Origin: Luteolibacter rhizosphaerae | GTDB taxonomy: Bacteria; Verrucomicrobiota; Verrucomicrobiia; Verrucomicrobiales; Akkermansiaceae | Direction: 5' to 3' | DNA: 64,000 nt | NCBI RefSeq assembly: GCF_025950095.1 | Contig: NZ_JAPDDR010000004.1 | Location: 186,001 to 250,000, forward strand | In this document: in pieces, positions 43,850-51,505 of the stretch | How positions within the stretch are numbered: position 1 is the first letter of the stretch | Layout of the letters: the number at the start of each line of letters is the position of its first letter | Notes under the pieces: generated by a model | Told to the model about the DNA's origin: nothing | The model's input: only the letters and a program-made list of their open reading frames with translations | Databases searched by the model: none | Translations under genes and position numbers: made by a program

Positions 43850-44635
43850 TTACAGACGTTTTGCGCCAGCCAAGGTCATGCGTACGTCACCGATGAAGAC
43901 CTCCGAGCGAAGCTCTACGGGGATGCGGTTGGCGTCATCCGATAGCCACAGGGTCGCGCTCTTCAGTTTCTTGTAGGGAAGAAGCGCCTTGGTGTTCGGA
44001 TCGATCTTCTGGAGGCCGACTGATAACTTGATGGTATCCCGGCCTGCGAACTTCTCGCGGCCTTGGACATGGACTCGCAAAAGATAGGGGCGGTTGAAGG
44101 GTTGGAGCGGGAGCACCAAGGTATCGCCATCATCCAGCTTATGGCTGCGGACATGGAGCATAGCGGAGCAGACGTCATGAACCGGCGTGAACTTGAATTC
44201 ACTGCCGACGGTGGCGGTCTTGCCGTTCTTGGTGATCGTGATCGTTTGCTCCGACTTCACGACCGGCCCGGACCAGGTGGTGCGGGTGGTATTCACTTCA
44301 TCGCCTTCGTCCTGCACGCCGACGCAGACGCGCGGGCGCAGGGTGGCGGGATCGAGGCGGGAGAAGACTGCGACCTTGTTCTTGTAGAGCTTGGAGGCGA
44401 TGCCGGTGCTGCCACCGCTGACGCGCACGGCGTAGTCGGAAGGGAACTTGGGATCCCGCTTGCCGAAGGTGAAGGTGAGCTTGCCCGCATCGACCATGCC
44501 TTTCCATGAAAGGCGGTATTCGAACTCTTGGGGAACGAGCTTGGGATGGGAGCCGAGCTTGGCCGGCGTGACCTCGTTTTTCCAATCCGCCATGGCGGTG
44601 GAGGCGAGCGCGAGGAGCATGATGAGGGTTTTCAT
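43850..44635 (-). CDS. Secreted DUF3108-like protein
   Basis: 261 residues from ATG 44635, giving a short signal peptide (MKTLIMLLALASTAMA). The rest is beta-rich, in the order of DUF3108 proteins: EFEYRLSWKGMVDAGKLTFT, then FSRLDPATLRPRV, VHDVCSAMLHVRSHKLDDGD and a Lys-rich end with LWLSDDANRIPVELRSEV. Members are periplasmic or outer-membrane-associated beta-barrel-like proteins of unknown role. Confidence 0.75.
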   Translation of the reverse strand: MKTLIMLLALASTAMADWKNEVTPAKLGSHPKLVPQEFEYRLSWKGMVDAGKLTFTFGKRDPKFPSDYAVRVSGGSTGIASKLYKNKVAVFSRLDPATLRPRVCVGVQDEGDEVNTTRTTWSGPVVKSEQTITITKNGKTATVGSEFKFTPVHDVCSAMLHVRSHKLDDGDTLVLPLQPFNRPYLLRVHVQGREKFAGRDTIKLSVGLQKIDPNTKALLPYKKLKSATLWLSDDANRIPVELRSEVFIGDVRMTLAGAKRL

Positions 44636-45099
44636 CGCTCCTAAGACTCCGCGCAAAGGGGGAAGCATTCAAGGTGATTTCGGATAGAAATCGGGGAGCG
44701 GTGGGTTTTCCGAAAAGCCGTTCAACCGCAGATGAACGGGATGAACGCAGATGAAGAGGATTGAGGACCGGGATGGATCCGATGGATAAGATAAGATGGG
44801 AATGAGGGATACGCCGGATCAGGGATGCCGAGTGGCGCAGACTCCGGAGATTCCGGACCTTCGGGTCGCCACGAAGCCAAGAGCCAAGAGCCAAGAGCCA
44901 AGAGCCAAGAGCCAAGAGCCAAGAGCCAAGAGCCAAGAGCCAAGAGGGCCATGGAGTGGCGAAGCCACGCATGCGCCGACCCGGGGGGCTCAATTGGGAT
45001 CGCCCGTGCTCCGCAGCAGGCTGCGTTCGCGAAAGCGGCAGCAGGCTGCACGCAGTCCAAGGAGCCTGCGGCTCGAGATGGATGCGTGAGGCTCGCGGC
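44636..45099. other. Non-coding region carrying a heptamer tandem repeat
   Basis: About 460 bases without a supported gene. Long open frames here on both strands arise from the 7-bp repeat and the GC bias. It also has several short runs related to a spacer between two convergent-free minus-strand genes. Confidence 0.5.
44875..44946. repeat. 7-bp tandem repeat, about 10 copies
   Basis: The unit AGCCAAG (read CTTGGCT on the other strand) is repeated without interruption for about 72 bases. Since 7 is not a multiple of 3, it is open in several frames and creates false reading frames. Copy number could vary between strains. Confidence 0.9.
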
Positions 45100-46104
45100 T
45101 TAGTCGCAGCCGCAGCAGGCGGGGCTGAGGGGGCGCTCTTCTTCCGTTTCCGGGGCGGAGAGGTCCGGGTTGGGGGCGAGGGTGCCGAGGCCGAGCTTGG
45201 CGAGCAGGGCGCGGTCCTTCTCGACCGCGGGATTCTTCGCGGTGAGCAGCTTGTCGCCGTAGAAGATCGAGTTCGCGCCGGCGAAGTAACAGAGCGCCTG
45301 GGTCTCATCCGACATGCGGGTGCGGCCTGCGGAGAGGCGGACCTTGGCCTTGGGGATCGCGATGCGGGTGATGGCGATCATGCGGACGAGGTCGAAGACA
45401 TCGACGGCATTGGAACCTTCCAGCGGGGTGCCGGGCATCGGCATGAGCGAGTTGATCGGCACGCTCTCCGGCTGCGGGTTGAACTCGGAGATGACCTCAA
45501 GCATCTTGAGGCGGTCATCCGTGGTTTCGCCGAGGCCGAGGATGCCGCCGCAGCAGACCGACATGCCGGCATCCTGCACGTTGCGGATCGTGCGGAGACG
45601 ATCCTCATAGGTGTGCGTGGTGACGATGTTCGGGTAGTGCTCCGGCGAGGTATCGAGATTGTGATTGTAGGCGGTGACGCCGGCTTCCTTGAGCGCCTTG
45701 GCCTCGTCCGGGCCGAGTTCGCCGAGGGTGACGCAGACTTCCATGCCGAGGGTGGAGACATCGCGGACGATATCGAGCACTTGCTCGAAGCGCTGGGTGC
45801 CACCGCGGACGCCGCGCCATGCGGCACCCATGCAGAAGCGGGTGGAACCGGTGTCACGGGCTGCCTTGGCGCGCTCCATGATGGTGTCCTTGCTCATGAG
45901 CCGCTCGATCTCGACGCCAGAGTTGTAGCGGGCGGATTGGGCGCAGTAGGAGCAGTCCTCCGAGCAGCCTCCGGTCTTGATCGAGAGCAGGGTGCAGAGC
46001 TGGACCTCATTGGTCTCCCAATTCGCCTGATGGACGGCGCGGGCCTGCTGGAGCAGGTCGAAGAAGGGGAGGGCGTGAAGGCGCTGGAGTTCGGCGAGAA
46101 GCAT
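45100..46104 (-). CDS. bioB: Biotin synthase
   Basis: 334 residues from ATG 46104; the longer open frame upstream adds non-homologous sequence. Radical-SAM enzyme that inserts sulfur into dethiobiotin. The cluster motif CSEDCSYC supplies Cys47, Cys51 and Cys54; other marks are RFCMGAAWRGVRG, YNHNLDTSPEHYPNIVTTHT and INSLMPMPGTPLEG. It ends in a Cys-containing tail (SPACCGCD) beyond the usual end. No other bio gene lies in the window. Confidence 0.97.
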   Translation of the reverse strand: MLLAELQRLHALPFFDLLQQARAVHQANWETNEVQLCTLLSIKTGGCSEDCSYCAQSARYNSGVEIERLMSKDTIMERAKAARDTGSTRFCMGAAWRGVRGGTQRFEQVLDIVRDVSTLGMEVCVTLGELGPDEAKALKEAGVTAYNHNLDTSPEHYPNIVTTHTYEDRLRTIRNVQDAGMSVCCGGILGLGETTDDRLKMLEVISEFNPQPESVPINSLMPMPGTPLEGSNAVDVFDLVRMIAITRIAIPKAKVRLSAGRTRMSDETQALCYFAGANSIFYGDKLLTAKNPAVEKDRALLAKLGLGTLAPNPDLSAPETEEERPLSPACCGCD

Positions 46105-46165
46105 CTTGGGGAAATGACTAATTACTAAGCACTGATTCTTAAACGGCGTGGGTAGGGGATGCGTG

Positions 46166-46846
46166 TTAGCGCACCCAGCCTTCGCCGACGGGGAGTTGGC
46201 CGCGGCCCACGACGGTGTAGTCGGTCTTGCCCATGGCACCTTCGAGCTTCAGGCCGATCTGGCTTTTCCAGACTTTGCTCATGCTCTCGGCGGTGTGGCA
46301 GCCCCAGCTCTTGCAGTAGGCGTCCTTGGCGAAGATGGAGCTGCGGATCTTGGAGAGGTCGCGCTCGTGAATCCATGCGGTGCAGGCGGCCATGACGGTG
46401 CTGCCGTAGTCGAGCATGAAGCAGTGGCGGTTCGAGTGGCCGAAGTAGTCGAAGGTCTGGACGGAGCCGCGCGGGCGATTGTTGATGGCGGCGATGGTAC
46501 TGGAGGTGCTGTCGGTCCAGACGAGGGTCACCTTGCGGGCGCGGGCGAGATCGGAGATCCAAGTGGTGTAGGGCTTGCTGTCCTCACGGCCGCGGTCCTG
46601 GTAGCCGGGGCGGTAAACGATCCAGACGATCGGGGCGCTTTCGCCGTAGGCCTTGCGGATCTCAACCATGCGGAGGGTGGAGGCGCGGATGAAGTTCGCC
46701 CACCAGCGGTCGTGCTGGTCTTGGGGCACGCGGAGGTTCTCCCAATGCCGCAGGGCAGGGCCGCCCGTGAGGATCACGTGCTCCGCCGAGGCGAGCGAGA
46801 TCAGGGCGAAGAAGGAGAGAAGCGCGAGGCGCAGCGGGCGAAACAT
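46166..46846 (-). CDS. Secreted hypothetical protein with caspase-like His/Cys dyad
   Basis: 226 residues. Signal peptide LALLSFFALISLASA. The body is alpha/beta with WIVYRPGYQDRGREDS. TFDYFGHSNRHC (131-142) provides His137 and KSWGCHTAESMS (179-190) provides Cys183 in the order and setting of clan CD (caspase, gingipain, CHAT) proteases. No known family is recognised, so protease activity is inference. Likely periplasmic or secreted. Confidence 0.6.
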   Translation of the reverse strand: MFRPLRLALLSFFALISLASAEHVILTGGPALRHWENLRVPQDQHDRWWANFIRASTLRMVEIRKAYGESAPIVWIVYRPGYQDRGREDSKPYTTWISDLARARKVTLVWTDSTSSTIAAINNRPRGSVQTFDYFGHSNRHCFMLDYGSTVMAACTAWIHERDLSKIRSSIFAKDAYCKSWGCHTAESMSKVWKSQIGLKLEGAMGKTDYTVVGRGQLPVGEGWVR

Positions 46847-47043
46847 GGCGGGATTGTAAGGATCAGCGAAGCGCTGGCAAGGGGTGGTTTGGTTCGTTAG
46901 GGGGGAATCCGAGAGGGGGGGATGGGGCGAGGATTTAGCCGCGAAAAGGCGCAGAAGGCGCGAGAATCTGGAAGGGGGATTGTTGGCGCAAGCTTTGTCC
47001 GAGACGGATGTCTGGCTCGTCAGAAGGACCTCCGAAGGTACGG

Positions 47044-47715
47044 TTATTCCGCCGAATTGTAGTTTCCATCCGACAGCTTCCTGCGGTTCAGGTGCTGGAG
47101 CAATTCGGTGCTGTCTATCTTGAAATCTGCCAAGTCTGACCAGCTTCTCTTCCGTTCTTTCCGGGCCGGAGATTGGACTAATTTTTTAGTGCTAAGTCTT
47201 TGGTCCAGATCGAGGCAGGCAACCACAAAGTTTCCTTCGGGAACTTTCACGAAGAAAACGGCCGAATCGGTGGTGGGAAAACAACGGAAGTGGCCGACTT
47301 TTTTGATCTTCCAATCCAAGTCGGTCTCGAAAAGGAAGGTGAATGACTGCTTGGCCGGTAACCCGTCCAAGTAAAAGTGGAAGGTTTTCGGTTGGCCTGT
47401 TGGTCGATCAGACGGAGTGAGAGCCTTGGTCCAATCTGCCACTTGGTAGCAGGTTAGGATTTCACAGAAGGCACCAATCCCGGTTTCTTGGACCTCGATC
47501 TCGGCGACGAAGCCCTTTGGAGGGAGGGCTTCAGGCTGCTTCTCTTTGATCCAAGGAGTTCCGGCCAGAACTCCATCTTCAGTTAGGGTGATGAAGCGCC
47601 GCGTGTCGTCTTCTCCGGGGGAAGCCAGGCTTGAGGAGAACGCAGTAAGAGCGAGGAAGCACATCACTCCGATGGCGCGGAGCCGGGAAAAGTCTCTACG
47701 GGCCTGAGGAAGCAT
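47044..47715 (-). CDS. Secreted hypothetical protein
   Basis: 223 residues, signal peptide within IGVMCFLALTAFSSSLAS, then a beta-rich domain (TFHFYLDGLPAKQSFTFLFE). No family recognised. AT-richer than the neighbours. Envelope location is inferred from the signal peptide. Confidence 0.6.
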   Translation of the reverse strand: MLPQARRDFSRLRAIGVMCFLALTAFSSSLASPGEDDTRRFITLTEDGVLAGTPWIKEKQPEALPPKGFVAEIEVQETGIGAFCEILTCYQVADWTKALTPSDRPTGQPKTFHFYLDGLPAKQSFTFLFETDLDWKIKKVGHFRCFPTTDSAVFFVKVPEGNFVVACLDLDQRLSTKKLVQSPARKERKRSWSDLADFKIDSTELLQHLNRRKLSDGNYNSAE

Positions 47716-47817
47716 CTGGAGCTGGGACTGAATTCAAATCCCAGATTAGAGAAGGAGGAGAGAATTCACAAACTCGAAACCATGGGCGTTGCGGACTAAA
47801 GTCCGCGCTCCCGGGGG

Positions 47818-48369
47818 CTAGCGCTGGACCTGGTAGTGGAGGACGGCGAAGGAGTGGCCGAAGGTTTCGGCGGAGAGGAGCTTGAGGGGCGGGGTGACGA
47901 TCTCCCGCGGGAGGAGGGGGGCGCCGGAGCCGAGGGTGACGGAGGCGATGGAGACGATGACTTCATCCAGGAAGCCGGCATCGTGGAACTGGCCGACGAG
48001 TTCGCCGCCGCCGACGATCCAGATGTTCTTGCTGCCGGCTACGGCGGCCATGTCGCGGTGGACGGGAGTGACATCGCCGCGGACGAAGCGGATGTCCGCG
48101 CCCTCCACGGGCGGTAGCTCGCGGGTGGTGAAGACCCAGGTGGGCACCTGATAGGGCCAGGGCTGGTGCATCTTCGACTCCGGGGAGAGGAGGTGCTCCA
48201 GGATCCACTCGTAGGTGGTGGAGCCCATGGCGATGGCCCCGACCTCCGCGAGGAAGTTCTGGTAGTGGGACTCATCGACATCCGTGAACTGGAAGAGCCA
48301 GTCCAAGGAGTTCTCCGGGGTGGCGATGAAGCCGTCTAAGCTACTAGCCGTGTAGTACTGGGTGCTCAT
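47818..48369 (-). CDS. Dihydrofolate reductase family (RibD C-terminal type) protein
   Basis: 183 residues from ATG 48369, which overlaps the upstream lyase stop (ATGAG). RibD_C/DHFR-type fold: YYTASSLDGFIATPENSLDW, then GAIAMGSTTYEWIL, and KNIWIVGGGELVGQFHDAGF as the dinucleotide site. Members reduce pterin- or pyrimidine-like compounds with NADPH; the substrate is not known here. Co-translated with the C-S lyase. Confidence 0.85.
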   Translation of the reverse strand: MSTQYYTASSLDGFIATPENSLDWLFQFTDVDESHYQNFLAEVGAIAMGSTTYEWILEHLLSPESKMHQPWPYQVPTWVFTTRELPPVEGADIRFVRGDVTPVHRDMAAVAGSKNIWIVGGGELVGQFHDAGFLDEVIVSIASVTLGSGAPLLPREIVTPPLKLLSAETFGHSFAVLHYQVQR

Positions 48370-49505
48370 GGCAGGGCGGCGGCCATTTTTTCCAGTCCTT
48401 CGAGCATGCGGGCGCGGGTGCAGCCGAAGTTGAAACGGATCCAGCCGGGCCAGCCGAAGAAGGCTCCATCCGAAAGGAAGAGTCCGGCCTTCTGCTCGAA
48501 GTATTGGGCGGGGTTCTCGACGCCGAGTCCGCGGGCATCGATCCATGCGAGGTAGGTGGCTTCCCCGGGGACGATCTTGAGCACGGGCATGCGCTCGGCG
48601 ATGAAGGTGTCCAGCACTTCACGATTGCCGCGCAGGTAGGCGAGCAGTTGCTGACGCCATGGCTCGCCGTCGCGGTAGGCGGACTCTGCGGCGTAGTAGG
48701 AGAGCGCGTTGATCTCCGAGAGGGTATGGCCGCGCTGGGCGCAGAACTTGCGGCGCACGCCATCGTCCGGGATGACCGCGAAGGCATAGCCGAGGCCGGC
48801 GATGTTCCAAGTCTTGCTGGGCGAGAGCAGGGTGATGGTCTTCTTCCGCAGATCCTCCGGGAGCTGCAGGGCGGAGAAGTGCGGGGTCTTCTCCGCATCC
48901 AGCACGAGATCGCAGTGGATCTCATCCGAGACGAGGATGAGGTCGTGCTTCACGCAGAAGCGGGCGAGTTGCTCGACTTCCTCGCGGGTGAAGACGCGGC
49001 CGAGAGGGTTCTGCGGATTGCAGAGGATGAAGATCCTGGTTTCCGACGTGACCGCCTGTTCCATGGCCTCCCAATCGAAGGTGTAGAGGCCATCCACCAG
49101 CACGTGATCGACGGTGATCAGTTTCGCGGTGCCATCGTGGTGGACATTGATGAAGGGCGGATAGACCGGGGTGCAGGTCATGAGCGCCTCGCCATCCCGG
49201 CAGAAGGCGCGGCCCGCGAGCGAGAGGGCGGGGACGAGGCCGCCGAGGTGGACGACCTGCTCGCCGGGGACGGTGACGCCGCGCTGATTCGCGAGGTAGA
49301 GGTCGATGGCTTCATTCAACCCGGCATGGGCCTGGGCGTAGCCGAAGACGCCATGATCGATACGGGCATGCAGGGCCTCGATGATCTCCGGGGCGGAGGC
49401 GTAGTCCATGTCCGCGACCCAGAATGGATCGAGCTCGGGGCGGCGGTCGAACTTGATGCAGCCGGTGCCTTTCCGGACAATGGGGACGTCGAAGTCGTAG
49501 GTCAC
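48366..49505 (-). CDS. PatB/MalY-type pyridoxal-phosphate C-S lyase
   Basis: 379 residues, GTG start at 49505. Fold-type I aminotransferase family; PatB-like enzymes cleave cystathionine or cysteine conjugates to thiol, pyruvate and ammonia. Marks: PFWVADMDYASAPEIIEALH, VFGYAQAHAG, FILCNPQNPLGRVFTREEVE, LVSDEIHCDLV and the PLP lysine in LLSPSKTWNIAGLGYA. Cytoplasmic, about full length. Leads a two-gene operon with the DHFR-like gene. Confidence 0.9.
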   Translation of the reverse strand: MTYDFDVPIVRKGTGCIKFDRRPELDPFWVADMDYASAPEIIEALHARIDHGVFGYAQAHAGLNEAIDLYLANQRGVTVPGEQVVHLGGLVPALSLAGRAFCRDGEALMTCTPVYPPFINVHHDGTAKLITVDHVLVDGLYTFDWEAMEQAVTSETRIFILCNPQNPLGRVFTREEVEQLARFCVKHDLILVSDEIHCDLVLDAEKTPHFSALQLPEDLRKKTITLLSPSKTWNIAGLGYAFAVIPDDGVRRKFCAQRGHTLSEINALSYYAAESAYRDGEPWRQQLLAYLRGNREVLDTFIAERMPVLKIVPGEATYLAWIDARGLGVENPAQYFEQKAGLFLSDGAFFGWPGWIRFNFGCTRARMLEGLEKMAAALP

Positions 49506-49567
49506 GCGGGGGAATTAGGCGCATCCGCCCGCGTCAGCAAGTGCGGCTTTCACGCGGCGGTGCCGCC

Positions 49568-50062
49568 TCAATCCAAAGGATTGGCCTGGTAATTGATATT
49601 GAGGATGGCTTCCGAGAGGTGGGCTCCGAAAACGATCAGGGTCAGGCGGGTATCCTTCCGGTCCCAGCTGTCGGAGTTCAATGTCATCACGGCGTTCTTG
49701 TCCCTCTTCTGTTCGGTCGGCTTGCCGTGGGTTTTGATGAAACCTGTCCTCAGGGTTTCGAAAAGCGGGAGGATGGCGTCGACGGTGCGATCCTTGTTCT
49801 CTAGGGTGAGCATGACCTGATCGAGCTTCTCGCCGAGGAAGTAGAAGTGGGCGGTGAAGGTCTCGCCCTCGATCTTCACATCCGGCAGGTAGAGCTTCTC
49901 CTTGGTGCCGGTGGCCAGTTCGCCGGGCTTCCCGGGTTGCTTGAGGCCCGGGATGGCGGTGCGGACCTCGGCCTCGCTCATGCCGGCCTTGGCGCCTTTC
50001 CAGAGTTCCTGGGCGGCGAGCGGCTGGAGCATGAGGGCGAGAAGGAGAAGGACAGCTTTCAT
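49568..50062 (-). CDS. Small secreted protein with BamE-like module
   Basis: 164 residues from ATG 50062, chosen because the signal peptide (AVLLLLALMLQPLAA) then starts at residue 3. The rest (GMSEAEVRTAIPGLKQPG, then FYFLGEKLDQVMLTLENK and GFIKTHGKPTEQK) has the order of small periplasmic BamE/SmpA-like alpha/beta domains and resembles the C-terminal module of the SHD1 protein at 38093-38872. Role unknown. Confidence 0.65.
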   Translation of the reverse strand: MKAVLLLLALMLQPLAAQELWKGAKAGMSEAEVRTAIPGLKQPGKPGELATGTKEKLYLPDVKIEGETFTAHFYFLGEKLDQVMLTLENKDRTVDAILPLFETLRTGFIKTHGKPTEQKRDKNAVMTLNSDSWDRKDTRLTLIVFGAHLSEAILNINYQANPLD

Positions 50063-50111
50063 GGTGAATCGAGGAATTTGGCTGAGGCCCCGGGCATCGC
50101 TTGGGAAGCAA

Positions 50112-50136
50112 AAAGGGCGGCCCGAGGGCCGCCCTT
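50112..50136. terminator. Bidirectional terminator after the DUF4340 gene
   Basis: Hairpin AAAGGGCGGCCC / GGGCCGCCCTTT-like pairing (50112-50136) with a 3-base loop and A/T flanks, directly after the DUF4340 stop at 50149 on the minus strand. It ends the gld-like operon. Confidence 0.8.
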
Positions 50137-50148
50137 TCGGAGTCAAAC

Positions 50149-51474
50149 TTACTGTCCCTCGCCTTCCTCCAGCGGAGGGATGGCGATCGGCGGGGTGACG
50201 GCTTCGACCGGTCGGCGCGGTTGCTGCGGGATGAGGGTGGGGCCACCGGGTGGCATGGCACCGCCGGGGCCGGGATTGCCGGCGGCCGGGGCATCCGGCT
50301 TCGCGATCAAATCGGCGCGCTCCTTGATGAGCGGTTGGACGGTGGTGGCGGCGACCTTGAAGGTGCGTCCGGCCAAGGCCTTCTCGGTGGCGAGTCGCTT
50401 CTCCAAGGTGGTCTTGCGCTCGGTGAAGGCGGTATCCTTGGCCTTGGCGTCTTCCGGGGTTTCCTTGTCCTCCTTCTTCCGCTCGGCGGGGATCTCGGCA
50501 CTCACTTCCACGGTCATGAGGAAGGATTCCTCCGGGACCGGAGCTTCGGCGGGGGCACCCGGCTCTTCCTTCTTCGGGAAGGTGGGGGCGAGGGTGATGG
50601 TGTAGGTGAAACCTTCGAGGGTCTCGATCTTCACCGTGCGGGCTTCCACGTGATTGCGGATCTCGGCGGCTTCGTCCGCACTCACGACATCGTCGAAGCG
50701 GGCGAAGGAGAAGAGGCTCTTCAAGGGAGCGGTGGCGGCGGGATCGACGGCTTCGCCCTCCTTCGCGCCTTCCAGCGTGAACTCGGCATTTTCATCGGCG
50801 CGGACCAGTTTCCATGCGACCTCTTCCGGCTTGATGGGCGGGCTGAGGGAGATGCTCTTGATCTTCTCGATTTGGATGAACTGGGGATCGAGCCAGGTCT
50901 TCGGCTCGGTGGTCAGGGCGGGGAAGATCTCGCTGATCTTGTAGACCCCGCTGGTGTCCGCGGCATTGCTGACGAAGCGGCCGGAGGTGCCGCCACCCAT
51001 CATGCTCATCGGATCGCCGGCGGCCTGGACGTTCTTGCCGAAGTTCACCTTGGCGACTTCGGAGCCCGCGTCGTTGGTGAAGACGGCCTGGATGCCGCGA
51101 TCTTCTTCCTTGGAGGCGGCGGCATCCATGCCGAAGCGTGGCAGGAAAGACGGCTCGCACTCGATGCCCTGGGTCACCTTCACCTCGGTGAGGGTGCGGA
51201 GGAACTCTTGCACGGAGGAGAGCTTGGCCGGGTAGTTCTCGCGTTCGGCCACGGACCACTTGCCATCCTTGCGGACGAGGGTGGTGGTGTCCTTCGCGCC
51301 CTTGAGCTCGATCTTGGCGACTTGGTCGGCGGGGAATTCCTTGAGGAAGGTTTCACCGTCCGCGCGCTGCATCTTGGTCACGGTGCCGTCTCGATCGCCC
51401 ATGCGGACGACGATGGCGGCAACGATGAGAAGGATGGCGATGATCCAGAGGACAACGACTTGGCGTTTGTTCAT
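50149..51474 (-). CDS. DUF4340 domain protein of gld-like ABC operon
   Basis: 441 residues. N-terminal membrane anchor (VVLWIIAILLIVAAIVVRM), then a beta-rich extracytoplasmic body (VAKIELKGAKDTTTLVRKDG, KWSVAERENYPAKLS), followed by a low-complexity Pro/Gly-rich end. DUF4340 proteins are regularly encoded beside GldG-like proteins. Last gene of the minus-strand unit ATPase-permease-GldG-DUF4340. Probably an envelope component of the same transporter-like complex. Confidence 0.85.
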   Translation of the reverse strand: MNKRQVVVLWIIAILLIVAAIVVRMGDRDGTVTKMQRADGETFLKEFPADQVAKIELKGAKDTTTLVRKDGKWSVAERENYPAKLSSVQEFLRTLTEVKVTQGIECEPSFLPRFGMDAAASKEEDRGIQAVFTNDAGSEVAKVNFGKNVQAAGDPMSMMGGGTSGRFVSNAADTSGVYKISEIFPALTTEPKTWLDPQFIQIEKIKSISLSPPIKPEEVAWKLVRADENAEFTLEGAKEGEAVDPAATAPLKSLFSFARFDDVVSADEAAEIRNHVEARTVKIETLEGFTYTITLAPTFPKKEEPGAPAEAPVPEESFLMTVEVSAEIPAERKKEDKETPEDAKAKDTAFTERKTTLEKRLATEKALAGRTFKVAATTVQPLIKERADLIAKPDAPAAGNPGPGGAMPPGGPTLIPQQPRRPVEAVTPPIAIPPLEEGEGQ

Positions 51475-51505
51475 GGCTGGAAGTTTATAAGGTTTGGAAT
51501 GGGGT

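Noticed and set aside
44298-45308. Long minus-strand open frame with LLALGSW repeats
   Set aside because: It shadows the DUF3108 gene and is kept open by the 7-bp repeat; no start or family features.
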